Below are positions 24,999 through 35,500 of a stretch of 37,231 bases of DNA, in pieces; position 1 is the stretch's first letter, and each line of letters opens with the position of its first letter. Where the stretch lies: NCBI GenBank assembly GCA_002774635.1, contig PEXU01000030.1, positions 23,368 through 60,598 on the forward strand, in the 5' to 3' direction. The notes beneath the pieces are model-generated. The model did no database searches, had not been told where the DNA came from, and worked only from the letters and a program-made list of their open reading frames with translations. The stretch is from Candidatus Kerfeldbacteria bacterium CG08_land_8_20_14_0_20_40_16. Its GTDB lineage: Bacteria > Patescibacteriota > Patescibacteriia > UM-FILTER-42-10. Both the position numbers and the translations under genes were made by a program.

Positions 24999-25841
24999 AT
25001 GTTGCCAAAAAGAGTATTCTTAGACCAATTGCCATCCGGGCAGATTCCAACCTTGATGGTCAACTTTCAGGAAAATAGAAGGGAATTGGTTGATACATTA
25101 GCTATTACCATGGTAGCTGTGTATTTAGCTCAACTTCACCGAAATTGGGGAATAATGTGGGGAGCTGGTATACAAAAAGCACTTGATTTTATTAGATCAA
25201 GAGTGTACGAACACGAAATTGAGGGGTTCAAACTTTGGCATTTCAACGGCTTCTATGCCCCAGACTGGGAGGATACAAGTTTTGCAGTATTTCTTTTAAT
25301 GAAGAATGGGCTATTAAAGATTGCTCAATTGGAATCGCTAAGAGCTCTTCTGCTGAACAATACCACCCAGCAAGGCACAGGAATTTGGGTAAAAGATCCT
25401 TACTCCTCGGACAATGCTCAGAATAATCACTGGGATCCCACTTCAGGCCTTAATATTTTGCGCCTGCATTACCTACTGGAGAGTGATAAATTAAAAAGAA
25501 GAAGGGTCGAAGCATTTATTCAACAGAACCTTACATTGGAACGGTTTTGGGGAGCGACGCTTTATTATACACCTCCAGTTGCAGCCTTCTTTGCCAGAAG
25601 ACTGGCGGAAGATTTTCCTGTTTCAACAGATGCAATTGCGCCAGCTTTGCTTTCTTTCCATCAAGCGGTAGTTAAGGCGATTAGCAGGGGATATCTAGAT
25701 GCCACACCTTTCGAGAAGACCTTAGTAGGTCTCCCTACCGGAGAGAATGATGATGGTTTAATTTTCCATCATGGAAGAAGAACGGTTATCTGGTATGGGA
25801 GCCCAACATTGCATACATTAGCAAGAATAGTCCTTGAATAA
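24999..25841 (+). CDS. Uncharacterised alpha-helical protein, possibly alpha/alpha-toroid (terpenoid cyclase/prenyltransferase-like)
   Basis: 'FYAPDWEDTSFAVFLLMKNG' resembles the DxDDT-type acidic motif context; regular helical repeats. Assignment by eye only. Confidence 0.45.
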   Translation: MLPKRVFLDQLPSGQIPTLMVNFQENRRELVDTLAITMVAVYLAQLHRNWGIMWGAGIQKALDFIRSRVYEHEIEGFKLWHFNGFYAPDWEDTSFAVFLLMKNGLLKIAQLESLRALLLNNTTQQGTGIWVKDPYSSDNAQNNHWDPTSGLNILRLHYLLESDKLKRRRVEAFIQQNLTLERFWGATLYYTPPVAAFFARRLAEDFPVSTDAIAPALLSFHQAVVKAISRGYLDATPFEKTLVGLPTGENDDGLIFHHGRRTVIWYGSPTLHTLARIVLE

Positions 25842-25854
25842 CCTTAAAGTATAA

Positions 25855-25887
25855 GCCCCTTGCGAATTTTCGCACGGGGTTTTTTCT
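25855..25887 (+). terminator. Rho-independent terminator
   Basis: CCCCTTGCGAA-ttt-TCGCACGGGG then TTTTTTCTTTTT. Confidence 0.85.
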
Positions 25888-25912
25888 TTTTCAAAAAAAT
25901 CTTTCCAAGGGG

Positions 25913-25941
25913 TTTACAAACAGAGCGTGTTCCTTTATACT
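25913..25941 (+). promoter_or_regulatory. Sigma70-type promoter for the dsbA-like gene at 25985
   Basis: TTTACA - 17 nt - TATACT. Confidence 0.75.
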
Positions 25942-25984
25942 ATAAAAACAAAGAAAATTTACTTAAATATTTAAAGGTAGAAAA

Positions 25985-26674
25985 ATGGAAGACAACCAAG
26001 AACAAAAAACCTCTAAAGAATTTTTAGGAGGAATGTCGCCAAAAGCCAGTTTTATTCTGGGCTTAGCGGTGGGAATAGCTATTCTAAGCTTAGCTGGTTT
26101 TATTACCTTATTAGTTACCTCCAATAATGGGACGGATAGCAAGGTAGCGGGTACTTCTCAAGATCATATCAGAGGCGACCAGAATGCTTCGGTTACCTTA
26201 GTGGAATTTTCTGACTTCCAGTGCCCTTATTGCTCTAGGCTTGAACCGACGCTTAGTGCCTTACTTGATGAATACAAAGGTAAGATCCGCCTGATTTATA
26301 AACATTTTCCTTTAACTTCAATTCATGATCAGGCCGAGCCAGCCGCCGAAGCATCAGAATGCGCAGCGGATCAAGGTAAGTTTTGGGAGTTTCACGATGC
26401 TTTATACGATGACCAGTCTAAACTGGCTGATGGCTATTATTCGGAACTAGCTTCTCAATTAGGTCTTAATAAATCTAAGTTTGACGATTGTCTTAATTCC
26501 GGAAAATATAAACAGAAGGTTGCCGACAATTCTGCTGAAGCACAGGCCGCCGGCGCTCAAGGAACTCCTTACACCGTGGTGGTTGATTCTAAAGGTAAAA
26601 CAGTACCGTTAAACGGAGCAGTGTCTCAAAGTAACTTCGAGACAGTTATTAATCAGGCACTAGGCGGAGAGTAA
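25985..26674 (+). CDS. Membrane-anchored DsbA-family thioredoxin-fold protein (CPYC)
   Basis: 'FSDFQCPYCSRLEPTLSALLDEY', 'AQGTPYTVVVDSKG'. Confidence 0.93.
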   Translation: MEDNQEQKTSKEFLGGMSPKASFILGLAVGIAILSLAGFITLLVTSNNGTDSKVAGTSQDHIRGDQNASVTLVEFSDFQCPYCSRLEPTLSALLDEYKGKIRLIYKHFPLTSIHDQAEPAAEASECAADQGKFWEFHDALYDDQSKLADGYYSELASQLGLNKSKFDDCLNSGKYKQKVADNSAEAQAAGAQGTPYTVVVDSKGKTVPLNGAVSQSNFETVINQALGGE

Positions 26675-26710
26675 AAAAATTTTATTTAGTCTTCTGTTTC
26701 TGTTAGACAA

Positions 26711-27496
26711 ATGATTCCCTATTTTCAAATTACCGAGTTTTCCATTGGCCCAGTTTCTTTTCAGGCCTGGGGAACAATGGTTGCGCTGGGTCTGTTGGCA
26801 GGAATTTTTATTGCCTATCAGGAAACTAAACGAAGAAAGCGAGATCCTAATCGAATTCTCGATTTAAGCTTTTGGATTATCTTAAGTTCTTTTTTAGGAG
26901 CAAGAATTTTCTATGTTATTGGTAATCTCGATCTTTATCTAAAGAATCCCATTAGCATTTTTAAAATCTGGGAAGGAGGAATGACTATTTTTGGTGGTTT
27001 GGTCGGTGCTCTGATTGCCTATCTCATTTTTCTCAAGAAGAAAAAAATTTACTTTTGGGATTTAGCTGATCCAATTGTTTTTGCTCTTCCCTTTGGTATT
27101 TTTTTAGGACGAATCGGTTGCTTTCTCATCCACGACCATATCGGTAAGATTACCACCGTTCCCTGGGGCATTCAGTACTTAGATGGAACTATCCGGCACG
27201 AGACCACATTATATAACGGTTTGAGCGCATTAGTGCTTTTTATAATCTTCCTTGTTTTAAGAAGATTCCCTTGGTCTCAGAAAAAAGGATTTTACGTAGC
27301 TTCTTTTATGATTTGGTACGGGATAAGCCGTTTTATTACCGATTTTTTCCGCGCGGAAGATCTCCCTATTTCCGACCACCGCTGGTTAGGGTTAACGATT
27401 AATCAATATGTTTCCATTTTACTTTTTTTAGGAGGAATTTGCCTCTTTAAAAAATTATTGATTCGACAAAAACAAACTAATGAACAAGAAAACTAA
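26711..27496 (+). CDS. lgt: Prolipoprotein diacylglyceryl transferase
   Basis: 'AWGTMVALGLLAGI', 'WEGGMTIFGGLVGALIAYL', 'PFGIFLGRIGCFLIHDHIGKITTVPWGI'. Confidence 0.93.
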   Translation: MIPYFQITEFSIGPVSFQAWGTMVALGLLAGIFIAYQETKRRKRDPNRILDLSFWIILSSFLGARIFYVIGNLDLYLKNPISIFKIWEGGMTIFGGLVGALIAYLIFLKKKKIYFWDLADPIVFALPFGIFLGRIGCFLIHDHIGKITTVPWGIQYLDGTIRHETTLYNGLSALVLFIIFLVLRRFPWSQKKGFYVASFMIWYGISRFITDFFRAEDLPISDHRWLGLTINQYVSILLFLGGICLFKKLLIRQKQTNEQEN

Positions 27497-28076
27497 AATT
27501 ATCATCGGTTTAGTAGGAGGGGTAATTATCGTGATTATGGTTATTTGGGGTTTAAGTGCTGGTTCCGAAGCTTACAACAACGTTAATGCGCCAAGACCAT
27601 TTAAAGGGAATCAGGAGGCCAAGGTAATTTTGACGGAATTTTCCGATTTCCAATGCCCCGCCTGTAAAAACGCCAAACTGCTGGTGGATGGATTAATGGA
27701 AAAATATGCTGATCAAATCAAGCTTGAATACAAATATCTTCCCCTGGTTGTTCTCCACCCCAACGCCTATAACGCTGCTTTAGCGGCAGAATGTGCCAAT
27801 GACCAAGGGAAATTTTGGGAAATGTATGATTTGTTGTTTGCTAATCAAAATAATTTAACAAAAAGCGATTTAAAACTCTATGCTAGTCAAATGGATGGCC
27901 TTAATGCCGACTCTTTCAATATTTGTCTAGATACCAAAGCCAAAAAGAACGTAATCGATGCTGATCTAAATGAAGCGGCGGCCAAAGGAATCAATGCGAC
28001 TCCCACTTTTTTTCTGAACGGAAGAGAAGTGGAAGATTACGGTGAGCTAGATAATCTCATTCAGAATTTACTTTAA
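27480..28076 (+). CDS. Membrane-anchored DsbA-family thioredoxin-fold protein (CPAC)
   Basis: 'FSDFQCPACKNAKLLVDGLMEKY', 'GINATPTFFLNGREV'. Overlaps the lgt 3' end. Confidence 0.93.
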   Translation: MNKKTKIIIGLVGGVIIVIMVIWGLSAGSEAYNNVNAPRPFKGNQEAKVILTEFSDFQCPACKNAKLLVDGLMEKYADQIKLEYKYLPLVVLHPNAYNAALAAECANDQGKFWEMYDLLFANQNNLTKSDLKLYASQMDGLNADSFNICLDTKAKKNVIDADLNEAAAKGINATPTFFLNGREVEDYGELDNLIQNLL

Positions 28077-28102
28077 TTTATTAGTAAGTTTTAACTAAAA
28101 CC

Positions 28103-31100
28103 ATGGGTTATTTAAAACGACATTCATTCTTTATCTTATTGGTACTTTTCAGCGGTGTCCTTTTTATGGTTCCTTTGTTAGGACAGGCCGCTTATGGTGA
28201 CGCCGCCACTTTTGTAGGAAAAATATATGATGGTGATGGCGGGCAGGCGTTGAACGCTTATTTTGATTTCCCCGAAGATATTACCGTGGACAACTCGGGG
28301 AATTTTTATCTTGCTGATACTTATAACAATGTAGTTAGAAAAATAGCCGCAAACGGAAAAGTATCTACGGTGGCCGGCAGCGGTTCTTATGGTGATAAAA
28401 CAGGCAGTGCTTCCCAGGCGGAATTCGCCCTTCTAAAAGGAGTGGCGGTTGATGATTCGGGGAACGTGTATGTAGCGGATACCGCCAATAATAAAGTCAA
28501 AAAGGTCAAATCTAGCGGATCGGTAGAGACCTTGGTATCTAACGGATTAAATGGTCCCGAGGGAGTGGCGGTATTCGGATCAATTCTTTATATCGCTGAC
28601 ACCGGAAACAATGCCCTTAAAAAAGTGTCTATCAGCGGCGGATCGGTGACTACTGTTACTTCTTCCTTGAACCATCCCAAAAAAATCGCCATTAATTCTA
28701 ACGGCAGTAGCATCTATGTGGCCAACAGCGGAAATTACAAAGTGGTTAAAGTCAATTCCAGTACTGGCTCGGTTAGTTTGGTAGCCGGTTCCGGCAGCCC
28801 GGGTTATCAAGAAGGAACCGGCGCTCAAGCCAAATTTGAAAACATCTGGGGAGTGACGCTGGTAGATGATAATACTTTGTTTATATCAGATGGTGACGGA
28901 TACTCCGATGTAATAAGGGAAATCGATCTAACCACCAATGCCACCTCGCTTTTCGCTTCTGACACTAATATGGCCTCAATTAATTATCCCTCCGGTCTGG
29001 TATCTTATGGTAATTATATTTACGTGGCTAATCAAGGAATCGGGACAATCGAGAAATTCAATAATATCTCGGAAGACCTGGAAAGGGGAGCCAGCGAAAA
29101 GTTTGCCGGCGCAGAAAGGTTCGGCAATCGCAACGGATCAGCAGCTAGCGCCCTTTTTGGCCGCCCTTATGATTTAGTAATGACTTCTGATCGAACTTAT
29201 ATCTACGTTGCCGATAATAATAAGATTAGAAGAATAACTCGTGCTACTGGTCAGGTGTCTCACGTTATCGGACATAGCGTAGACAATTACCGTGAAGGAA
29301 CCGATCAGAATCCGGCTGTCCGCTTCAGCACCATTCAGGGAATTGCGGTCAATTCAGACGGTACCGCCCTCTATGTCGCTGACCGCTGGAACAATCGGAT
29401 TAGAAAGATTGATTTAACCGCCTCACCAGTCAGAAGCTCGCTAATTTCAGGGGCAGGGTTGATCAATACTACGGGATCAGAAAACAATGGCTATCAGGAG
29501 GGGGTCAAATGCAGCGGTGAATTTGATACTGGGAAAGGCGCTTGTGCCTATCTCAATAATCCGGCCGGCATCGCCATTGATCCTAATAACGAGTATCTTT
29601 ATCTGACTGATACCGGTAATAATCGCATTCGGAAAGTGAGAATATCAGACGGCCAAACCACTTTAATCGCCGGTTCCGGGGCGGCCGGATTCGCCGATGG
29701 CACAGGCAGTGCCGCTAAATTCAATAAGCCCTTTGGCATTACCATTGATAATGTCGGAGAATATCTTTACGTGGCTGATACCAATAACCATCGTATCCGC
29801 AGAATAAAAATCAATACCGGCGCGGTAACCACCTTAGCCGGTTCAGGTAATGCGGGATACCGGGATGCCATTGGTACCGACGCCGTATTTTCTTTTCCAG
29901 AATATGTTAAATGGGCGCCGGATGATAATTTATACGTAACCGAGGTAGGATCACATAGAATACGTTTGGTTGATACCAAAACGGCAGTTACTAAATTAAT
30001 TGCTGGATCTGGCGAAAGAGGATTTAAAAATGGATCTGCTACTCAGGCAGAGTTTAATAACCTTAAGGGGTTAGCGGTTGATTTGATTGATAAAAAGCTC
30101 TATGTCGCTGATTCTTGGAATGATTTGATTCGATCTGTTGATGTTACGGGCGCTGCTCCTTACACTGATCCGGCGCCAGCTGTCGTAGGCGTGTATCCCT
30201 CCGTCCAAGAAATTGCCGGACGCTCTTCAGATACTAAGATGGTTCAAGTTAGCGGCAGTAATTTCCGTCACGGCGCTTCGGTCAAATTTGGGAGTCACCT
30301 GGCTAATAAGGTTTATGTCCAAGCGGCAAATTATTTGGCGATAGAGCTTCCCTTTGGCCAAATGTCTGGGGGATACTATGACGTAATGGTTACTAATTCA
30401 GACGGGCAGTCGGATGTTTTAGAAAGTGGATTTGAAGTTACGGTTAATGGGGTAACTCCTAAAATAGAGCATGCCATCGATGAGACCCTCCCTTTTGTCG
30501 GGAACCGGCCAGTGGTAACAGGAACCGGCTTTTTTACCCATGATGAAGAGTTTCGCGGCGGATTTTTTACGGCCGCGGCAGACCTTACTGGTGACGGCCA
30601 AGCAGAAATTGTGGTGGGTACGGATGAAGGATTTGGCCCACAGGTTAAAGTTTTTGATTCTGAAGGTAATATTGTTTCAATGTTTTTTGCTTATGCCACT
30701 TCTTTACGATCCGGAGTTAGAGTAGCGGTAGGGGATGTTAATGGTGACGGAACAAAAGAAATAATTACTGCTCCTGGTCCGGGCGGCCGGCCACACATCC
30801 GAATTTTCAATGGAGATGGGACGCTTTTTTATCCGGGGTTTTTTGCCTTGGACGGTCTTTTCCAGGGAGGAGCGTTTATAACGGCCGGAGACGTTAATGG
30901 TGACGGTAAAGACGAAATTATCGTAACTGCCGGTCCCGGCGGCGGCGCTCAAGTGACGGTGCATAATGCTGAAGGAACTATTTTAGCTAACTTTTTTGCC
31001 TATGACCAACATACTTTCCGAAAAGGCATTAAGGCTGCTACTTTGGATTTTGATAATGATGGCCGTTACGAAATTATTACCGGCCCGGTTATCGGCGCTC

Positions 31101-31450
31101 CGCACGTTCAGATGTTCAGTATCCAGCCCAATTTAGTTAAGCAGCTTAATCCTGGATTTTATGCCTTTGACCCGAATTATCAAGGCGGGATTTCGGTGGC
31201 CGGGGGCGATGTTAACGGAGACAGTGTGGATGATATTATTGTGGGAGTGGGAGCTGACGCTGATCCAGTCGTGCGAATTTTCAACAAAACGGCCGCCCAG
31301 ATTATGCATGAATATCTGGTGTATAGTGAAACATTCAGAGGAGGAGTGAATGTGAATGCCGGTGATACCGATTCTGACGGCAAGGCCGAGCTTTTAGTGA
31401 TTCCTCATTCAGAAGGGGGGGCGAATCTGCGGATAATTGACGTTGAGTAA
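28103..31450 (+). CDS. Secreted NHL-repeat beta-propeller protein with IPT/TIG-like and FG-GAP/VCBS-like repeats
   Basis: Repeats 'NPAGIAIDPNNEYLYLTDTGNNRIRKV...LIAGSGAAGFADGTGSAAKFNKP'; IPT-like 'VVGVYPSVQEIAGRSSDTKMVQVSGSNF'; 'GDVNGDGKDEIIVTAGPGGGAQVTV' repeats; signal-like N-terminus. Confidence 0.92.
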   Translation: MGYLKRHSFFILLVLFSGVLFMVPLLGQAAYGDAATFVGKIYDGDGGQALNAYFDFPEDITVDNSGNFYLADTYNNVVRKIAANGKVSTVAGSGSYGDKTGSASQAEFALLKGVAVDDSGNVYVADTANNKVKKVKSSGSVETLVSNGLNGPEGVAVFGSILYIADTGNNALKKVSISGGSVTTVTSSLNHPKKIAINSNGSSIYVANSGNYKVVKVNSSTGSVSLVAGSGSPGYQEGTGAQAKFENIWGVTLVDDNTLFISDGDGYSDVIREIDLTTNATSLFASDTNMASINYPSGLVSYGNYIYVANQGIGTIEKFNNISEDLERGASEKFAGAERFGNRNGSAASALFGRPYDLVMTSDRTYIYVADNNKIRRITRATGQVSHVIGHSVDNYREGTDQNPAVRFSTIQGIAVNSDGTALYVADRWNNRIRKIDLTASPVRSSLISGAGLINTTGSENNGYQEGVKCSGEFDTGKGACAYLNNPAGIAIDPNNEYLYLTDTGNNRIRKVRISDGQTTLIAGSGAAGFADGTGSAAKFNKPFGITIDNVGEYLYVADTNNHRIRRIKINTGAVTTLAGSGNAGYRDAIGTDAVFSFPEYVKWAPDDNLYVTEVGSHRIRLVDTKTAVTKLIAGSGERGFKNGSATQAEFNNLKGLAVDLIDKKLYVADSWNDLIRSVDVTGAAPYTDPAPAVVGVYPSVQEIAGRSSDTKMVQVSGSNFRHGASVKFGSHLANKVYVQAANYLAIELPFGQMSGGYYDVMVTNSDGQSDVLESGFEVTVNGVTPKIEHAIDETLPFVGNRPVVTGTGFFTHDEEFRGGFFTAAADLTGDGQAEIVVGTDEGFGPQVKVFDSEGNIVSMFFAYATSLRSGVRVAVGDVNGDGTKEIITAPGPGGRPHIRIFNGDGTLFYPGFFALDGLFQGGAFITAGDVNGDGKDEIIVTAGPGGGAQVTVHNAEGTILANFFAYDQHTFRKGIKAATLDFDNDGRYEIITGPVIGAPHVQMFSIQPNLVKQLNPGFYAFDPNYQGGISVAGGDVNGDSVDDIIVGVGADADPVVRIFNKTAAQIMHEYLVYSETFRGGVNVNAGDTDSDGKAELLVIPHSEGGANLRIIDVE

Positions 31451-31458
31451 CCTTTAAA

Positions 31459-31494
31459 TAAAAAAGGGCCTTTTAAGGAGGAAGGCTCTTTTTT
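31459..31494. terminator. Convergent (possibly bidirectional) terminator
   Basis: AAAAAAGGGCCTT...AAGGCTCTTTTTT between convergent genes. Confidence 0.75.
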
Positions 31495-31505
31495 AGTAGA
31501 TAAAC

Positions 31506-32378
31506 TTATTTTGGCAGAAGAAAACGCATTGGCTTTGACGCAATACTTATCTTTAATTTCTTTTTACTGGTCATTTCACCGTCTATAGTTAGAAGAGCAT
31601 GTTTAGTTTCTAATATAACTGATTTGGTTTCAAAATAGTGCACTTTGTTTTTAGGTTTTTTTCTTAAAATAAAAACTTCCGAGAACGCCCGGGCCAGCTC
31701 TGAAGGTTTGGCTATTTCCAATACTAGCGTATAAAGCATTGGTTTAAGCGGATCCATTCTGTTAAGAGGTTCTCCTCCTACTCGGGGAAGTCCGCTTAAT
31801 ACAAAGACAGCGCTTGCTTTTATGCGGAAAGGAGCCTGATTAGGTAGCGTTAAAGTATAATGGTGTTTCTTAATTCTAAACAAGTGAAAAGGCAGTTTCA
31901 GATAATAGGCCACTGTACCAATTATCCTTTTACTCCAGCGGGGCGTGCCGTTCATTAAATCAGCATGTAATCCCGTTGTTACCCCAGTAATAAAGATTTC
32001 ATTATTATTAACTTGTCCTAAGGGAATTTTCTTAGGAGAACCAAATAAGGCAGTTTTAATTGCCTTTCTTATAATTAGGGATATCTTTAAAGCTTGGGCA
32101 AAAACATTGCCCGAACCAACGGGAATAATGGCTATCGGAAGGTCAATGTTGTTGCGGTACAAAAAACGAGCAGCAAAACTGATCGTTCCGTCTCCGCCCA
32201 AAACAATCAACCGATCCACCGACTGGTCAATGATAGTTAAGGGTATATCTTCTACTTTTTGGAAAATTTGGTAGGAAATTCTTTCTTTTTCCAATTTTTT
32301 GACCAGCTTCTTTAAAGCCAATTTCTGGCGGCGCTCTATACCGGAATTGGGATTAGCCAAAATTAATACTTTTTTCAC
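31506..32378 (-). CDS. Diacylglycerol kinase-catalytic-domain lipid kinase (YegS/BmrU-like)
   Basis: 'KKVLILANPNSG', 'DRLIVLGGDGTISFAARFL', 'IIPVGSGNVFAQAL'. Start codon is GTG at 32376-32378, created at a mobile-element junction. Confidence 0.92.
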   Translation of the reverse strand: MKKVLILANPNSGIERRQKLALKKLVKKLEKERISYQIFQKVEDIPLTIIDQSVDRLIVLGGDGTISFAARFLYRNNIDLPIAIIPVGSGNVFAQALKISLIIRKAIKTALFGSPKKIPLGQVNNNEIFITGVTTGLHADLMNGTPRWSKRIIGTVAYYLKLPFHLFRIKKHHYTLTLPNQAPFRIKASAVFVLSGLPRVGGEPLNRMDPLKPMLYTLVLEIAKPSELARAFSEVFILRKKPKNKVHYFETKSVILETKHALLTIDGEMTSKKKLKISIASKPMRFLLPK

Positions 32379-32481
32379 CCCGTTAGAAATTTAATGAATA
32401 AGATTTATATTAATTACTATATTTAAATTACTAAACTTATTTTTTTGTAACCCGCGTCTAGTAAATTTCTAACGGGGTTCA
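32374..32481. mobile_element. 100-bp palindromic-end element with TTCA target duplication at the lipid kinase start codon
   Basis: TTCA|CCCCGTTAGAAATTTA ... TAAATTTCTAACGGGG|TTCA; 16-bp perfect IRs at 32378-32393 and 32462-32477. Confidence 0.9.
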
Positions 32482-32507
32482 TAACGTTATTTTAGCACAT
32501 TTTGAGT

Positions 32508-32546
32508 AAAAAAAATCCCTGTTGGACAATGAGGTCCGACAGGGGT
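32508..32546 (-). terminator. Terminator of purL
   Basis: Minus strand CCCTGTCGGAC-ctcat-tgTCCAACAGGG-aTTTTTTTT. Confidence 0.85.
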
Positions 32547-32561
32547 TAGGGTTAATAAAGG

Positions 32562-35500
32562 TCAATTTTGTTCGCACCATTCTCGGGCGTTCTGGAACAT
32601 TTTCAGCCAGGGTGATGCCTTGAGATTTGTCTTCCAGTCTTCTGGCAAGAAAGGCCACTGCCAAGTAAGAAAGGCACGTTCTGGATGAGGCATCATGGCA
32701 AGATGCCTGCCATCTGGCGAACAAAGGGCGGTTATTCCCAGTGGGGAACCGTTAGGGTTGAAAGGATACCGCTGAGTTGGAGTTCCATCGTCATCCACAA
32801 ACATAATGGGCGCCAGATTTTGCTCTAGGGTTTCAGTCCAGATCTGAGGATCAGGGAAATGCAGATGGCCTTCGCCGTGAGCAACCCAGATTCCTAAAAT
32901 GGAACCTTCCATTCCTTTAAGCATAAGGGAAGGGCTTTCCTGAATTCTTACGGAGGGCCACCGGGATTCGAATTTACCAGACTGATTGCGGATAAATCGG
33001 GGCTGTTTTACTTCCTCAATTCCCTGCCAGGGAACCCAGCCCAAGAGCGCACTCAGCTGGCAGCCGTTACAGACGCCTAAAGAGAAAGTGTCCGGCCGAT
33101 GGTAAAACCAGTCAAACATCTTTTTTAATTTAGGATTGAACCGGATGATTCCGGCTAATCCTTTTCCGGCATCCAATACGTCGGCGAATGAGAATCCTCC
33201 GGGGAACACTAATCCCCTGAAGCGGTCCAAGGAAACAACCCCTTTGAGTAGGTCGGTCATAGTGACATCCCAAGGTTCGAATCCTGCTAAGAAGAAAGCA
33301 GAAGTCATTTCCCGGTCGCCATTGGTTCCTTCTTCGCGCAGAATTGCCACTTTATGCTTTTTTTGCTGTTCTAGAATAGCAGGCGGAGTAGGTTCAGGAA
33401 CAAAAGTCAGTTTGTAGTCAGGACCCGGACGGTCGTGGTTTTCGACCTGAATCCGGGCCAGTTCTGGATTCATCTGCTCCTGTTCCAGCCGATCACTGGT
33501 TGTTTCCCACCAGTTGAGCAAGGTAGAGAGACTAACGTTTAAAATAGTCTCACCGTAGTGATTAATCATCACTTTTTTTTCGTGGCTAGTGTTGCCGAGA
33601 ATCCAACGGGGTACTCCGAACTTGGTAAGAATGACGTTAATCTCCTCTTGCCGCTCTGGCAAGAACTCAATTACTAACCTTAGCTCTTCGGAAAACAGAA
33701 GAGAAATAGCATCCTTGCTCCAAGGGAGCTCGATGGTAATTCCACAGTTTCCGGACATAGCCATTTCCGCCAGTGAAGTAATCAATCCTCCGTCGCTGAC
33801 GTCATGGCCGGCCAAAATCAGTCCCTCTTCAATCAGCATTTGGACTGCCCAAAAAGCTCTGGCAAGCAGATCCGGATAATCTACATCCGGAGATTCATTT
33901 CCGATTTGACCGAACGCCTGGGCCAGTGCTGAACCACCCAGACGGCTCTTTAAAGGTGCAAGATCAAGCAGCATCAGCTTACTCTCACCGGGCCTTTTAA
34001 TGTCCGGGGTTACCACATTAGTGATATCTGGGACAGGGGCGTAGGCTGAAATGACCATTTCACCCGGAGCCTTAACTGTTTCCCCGGAAACATCGGCTGC
34101 CATGGAAAGGCTGTCTTTGCCTCCGTCAGCAGCAATCGCCAGCTTGGTCATCAGATCCATTGCGGCCACTGCAGCATCGTAGAGCGAAGCACCCTCACCA
34201 GCCAGCTTGGCTGCCCACATCCAATTAACAGAACATTTGATTTGGGTAATGATTCGGGCCCAAACGATGTTGGTTAGTGCTTCGGCAACCGCCATGCGGG
34301 CTCCGGCTGCCGGATTAACCAGCATCTTAATCGGCTGTTCTCCAACGGCAATTGCTCCGCCGGTTAAACTGAAGTGACTCTGAGCAATCACCGCTACATC
34401 TGATACCGGAAGTTGCAATGGACCGCAGCACTGTTGCTGGGCGATTAAACCCGTAACACTGCGGTCAACTTTGTGCACCAAGTATCCTTTTGAGCCAACT
34501 GAAGGAAGCCGGAATATCAATTCTAACGCAGCGGGTACGGACAAATTGGCAGGCAGGTCAAGCGGTTTCAATTCTGGGGAGATTTTTTCAAGCCGGAAGG
34601 TTTTCTGCGGCATGTTGCTTAGAATCTGATTCAGATCCAAGTCGACCGGGGTTGAATCATCCCGCTCATCGTGGACCACAATTCGTCCTTCGCCGGTGAT
34701 TTCCCCCAAACATTCGCAGTTGACCTTTTCCCGTTTACAGATTGTCTGGAATTCATCAAAGCGGGCTGAGTCAATTAGCAGCGCGTTGCGCTCCTGATAT
34801 TCCGCTCCCCAGATTTCCAGCACTGACATGGTTTGGTCGCCCACCTGGATTTTACGGATTTCGATTCGTCCACCGGCTGGCTCCACCAGTTCAGTCAGCA
34901 CGTTGCAGGGTCCGCCCGCGCCTTGGTCGTGGATGCTCAAGATAGGATTTTGATCACCCATTTCCACGCAGGCTCTTATTACCCGATTGACTTTGTTTTC
35001 CATTTCCGCATCACCGCGCTGGACTGCGTTAAAATCCAGTTCAGCGATGTTCTCGCCGGCAAGCATGGAAGAAGCAGAGCCGCCACCAAGACCGATCCGG
35101 TAGGCTGGTCCGCCGATTTGGACAATCAGCATCCCTTTTTTCGGTTCTTGCTTTTTGATATGCCGGTCGTCAATCTGACCAATGCCGCCGGTGAACATAA
35201 TCGGCTTGACCCATTCTCTTCTTTCTCCGCCGGGAACTACCTGTCCAAAGGTTCTGGTATAACCCTGGATTACCGGTTCTCCAATCTTATTACCGTAGTC
35301 AGAAGCACCGTTGCTTTCCTCGATCAGAATGGTAAGCGGATCAGCAAGATTCCCAGGATACTTAAATTCGTTGTTTTCACCCGGAATGGGGAAATCGGGA
35401 ATATTGAGATTTCCAGTACAGTATCCTGCTGTGCCGGCAACCATCAGTGCTCCTCGGCCGGTAGCATGAACGTCACGGATTCTGCCGCCGGTTCCGGTTT

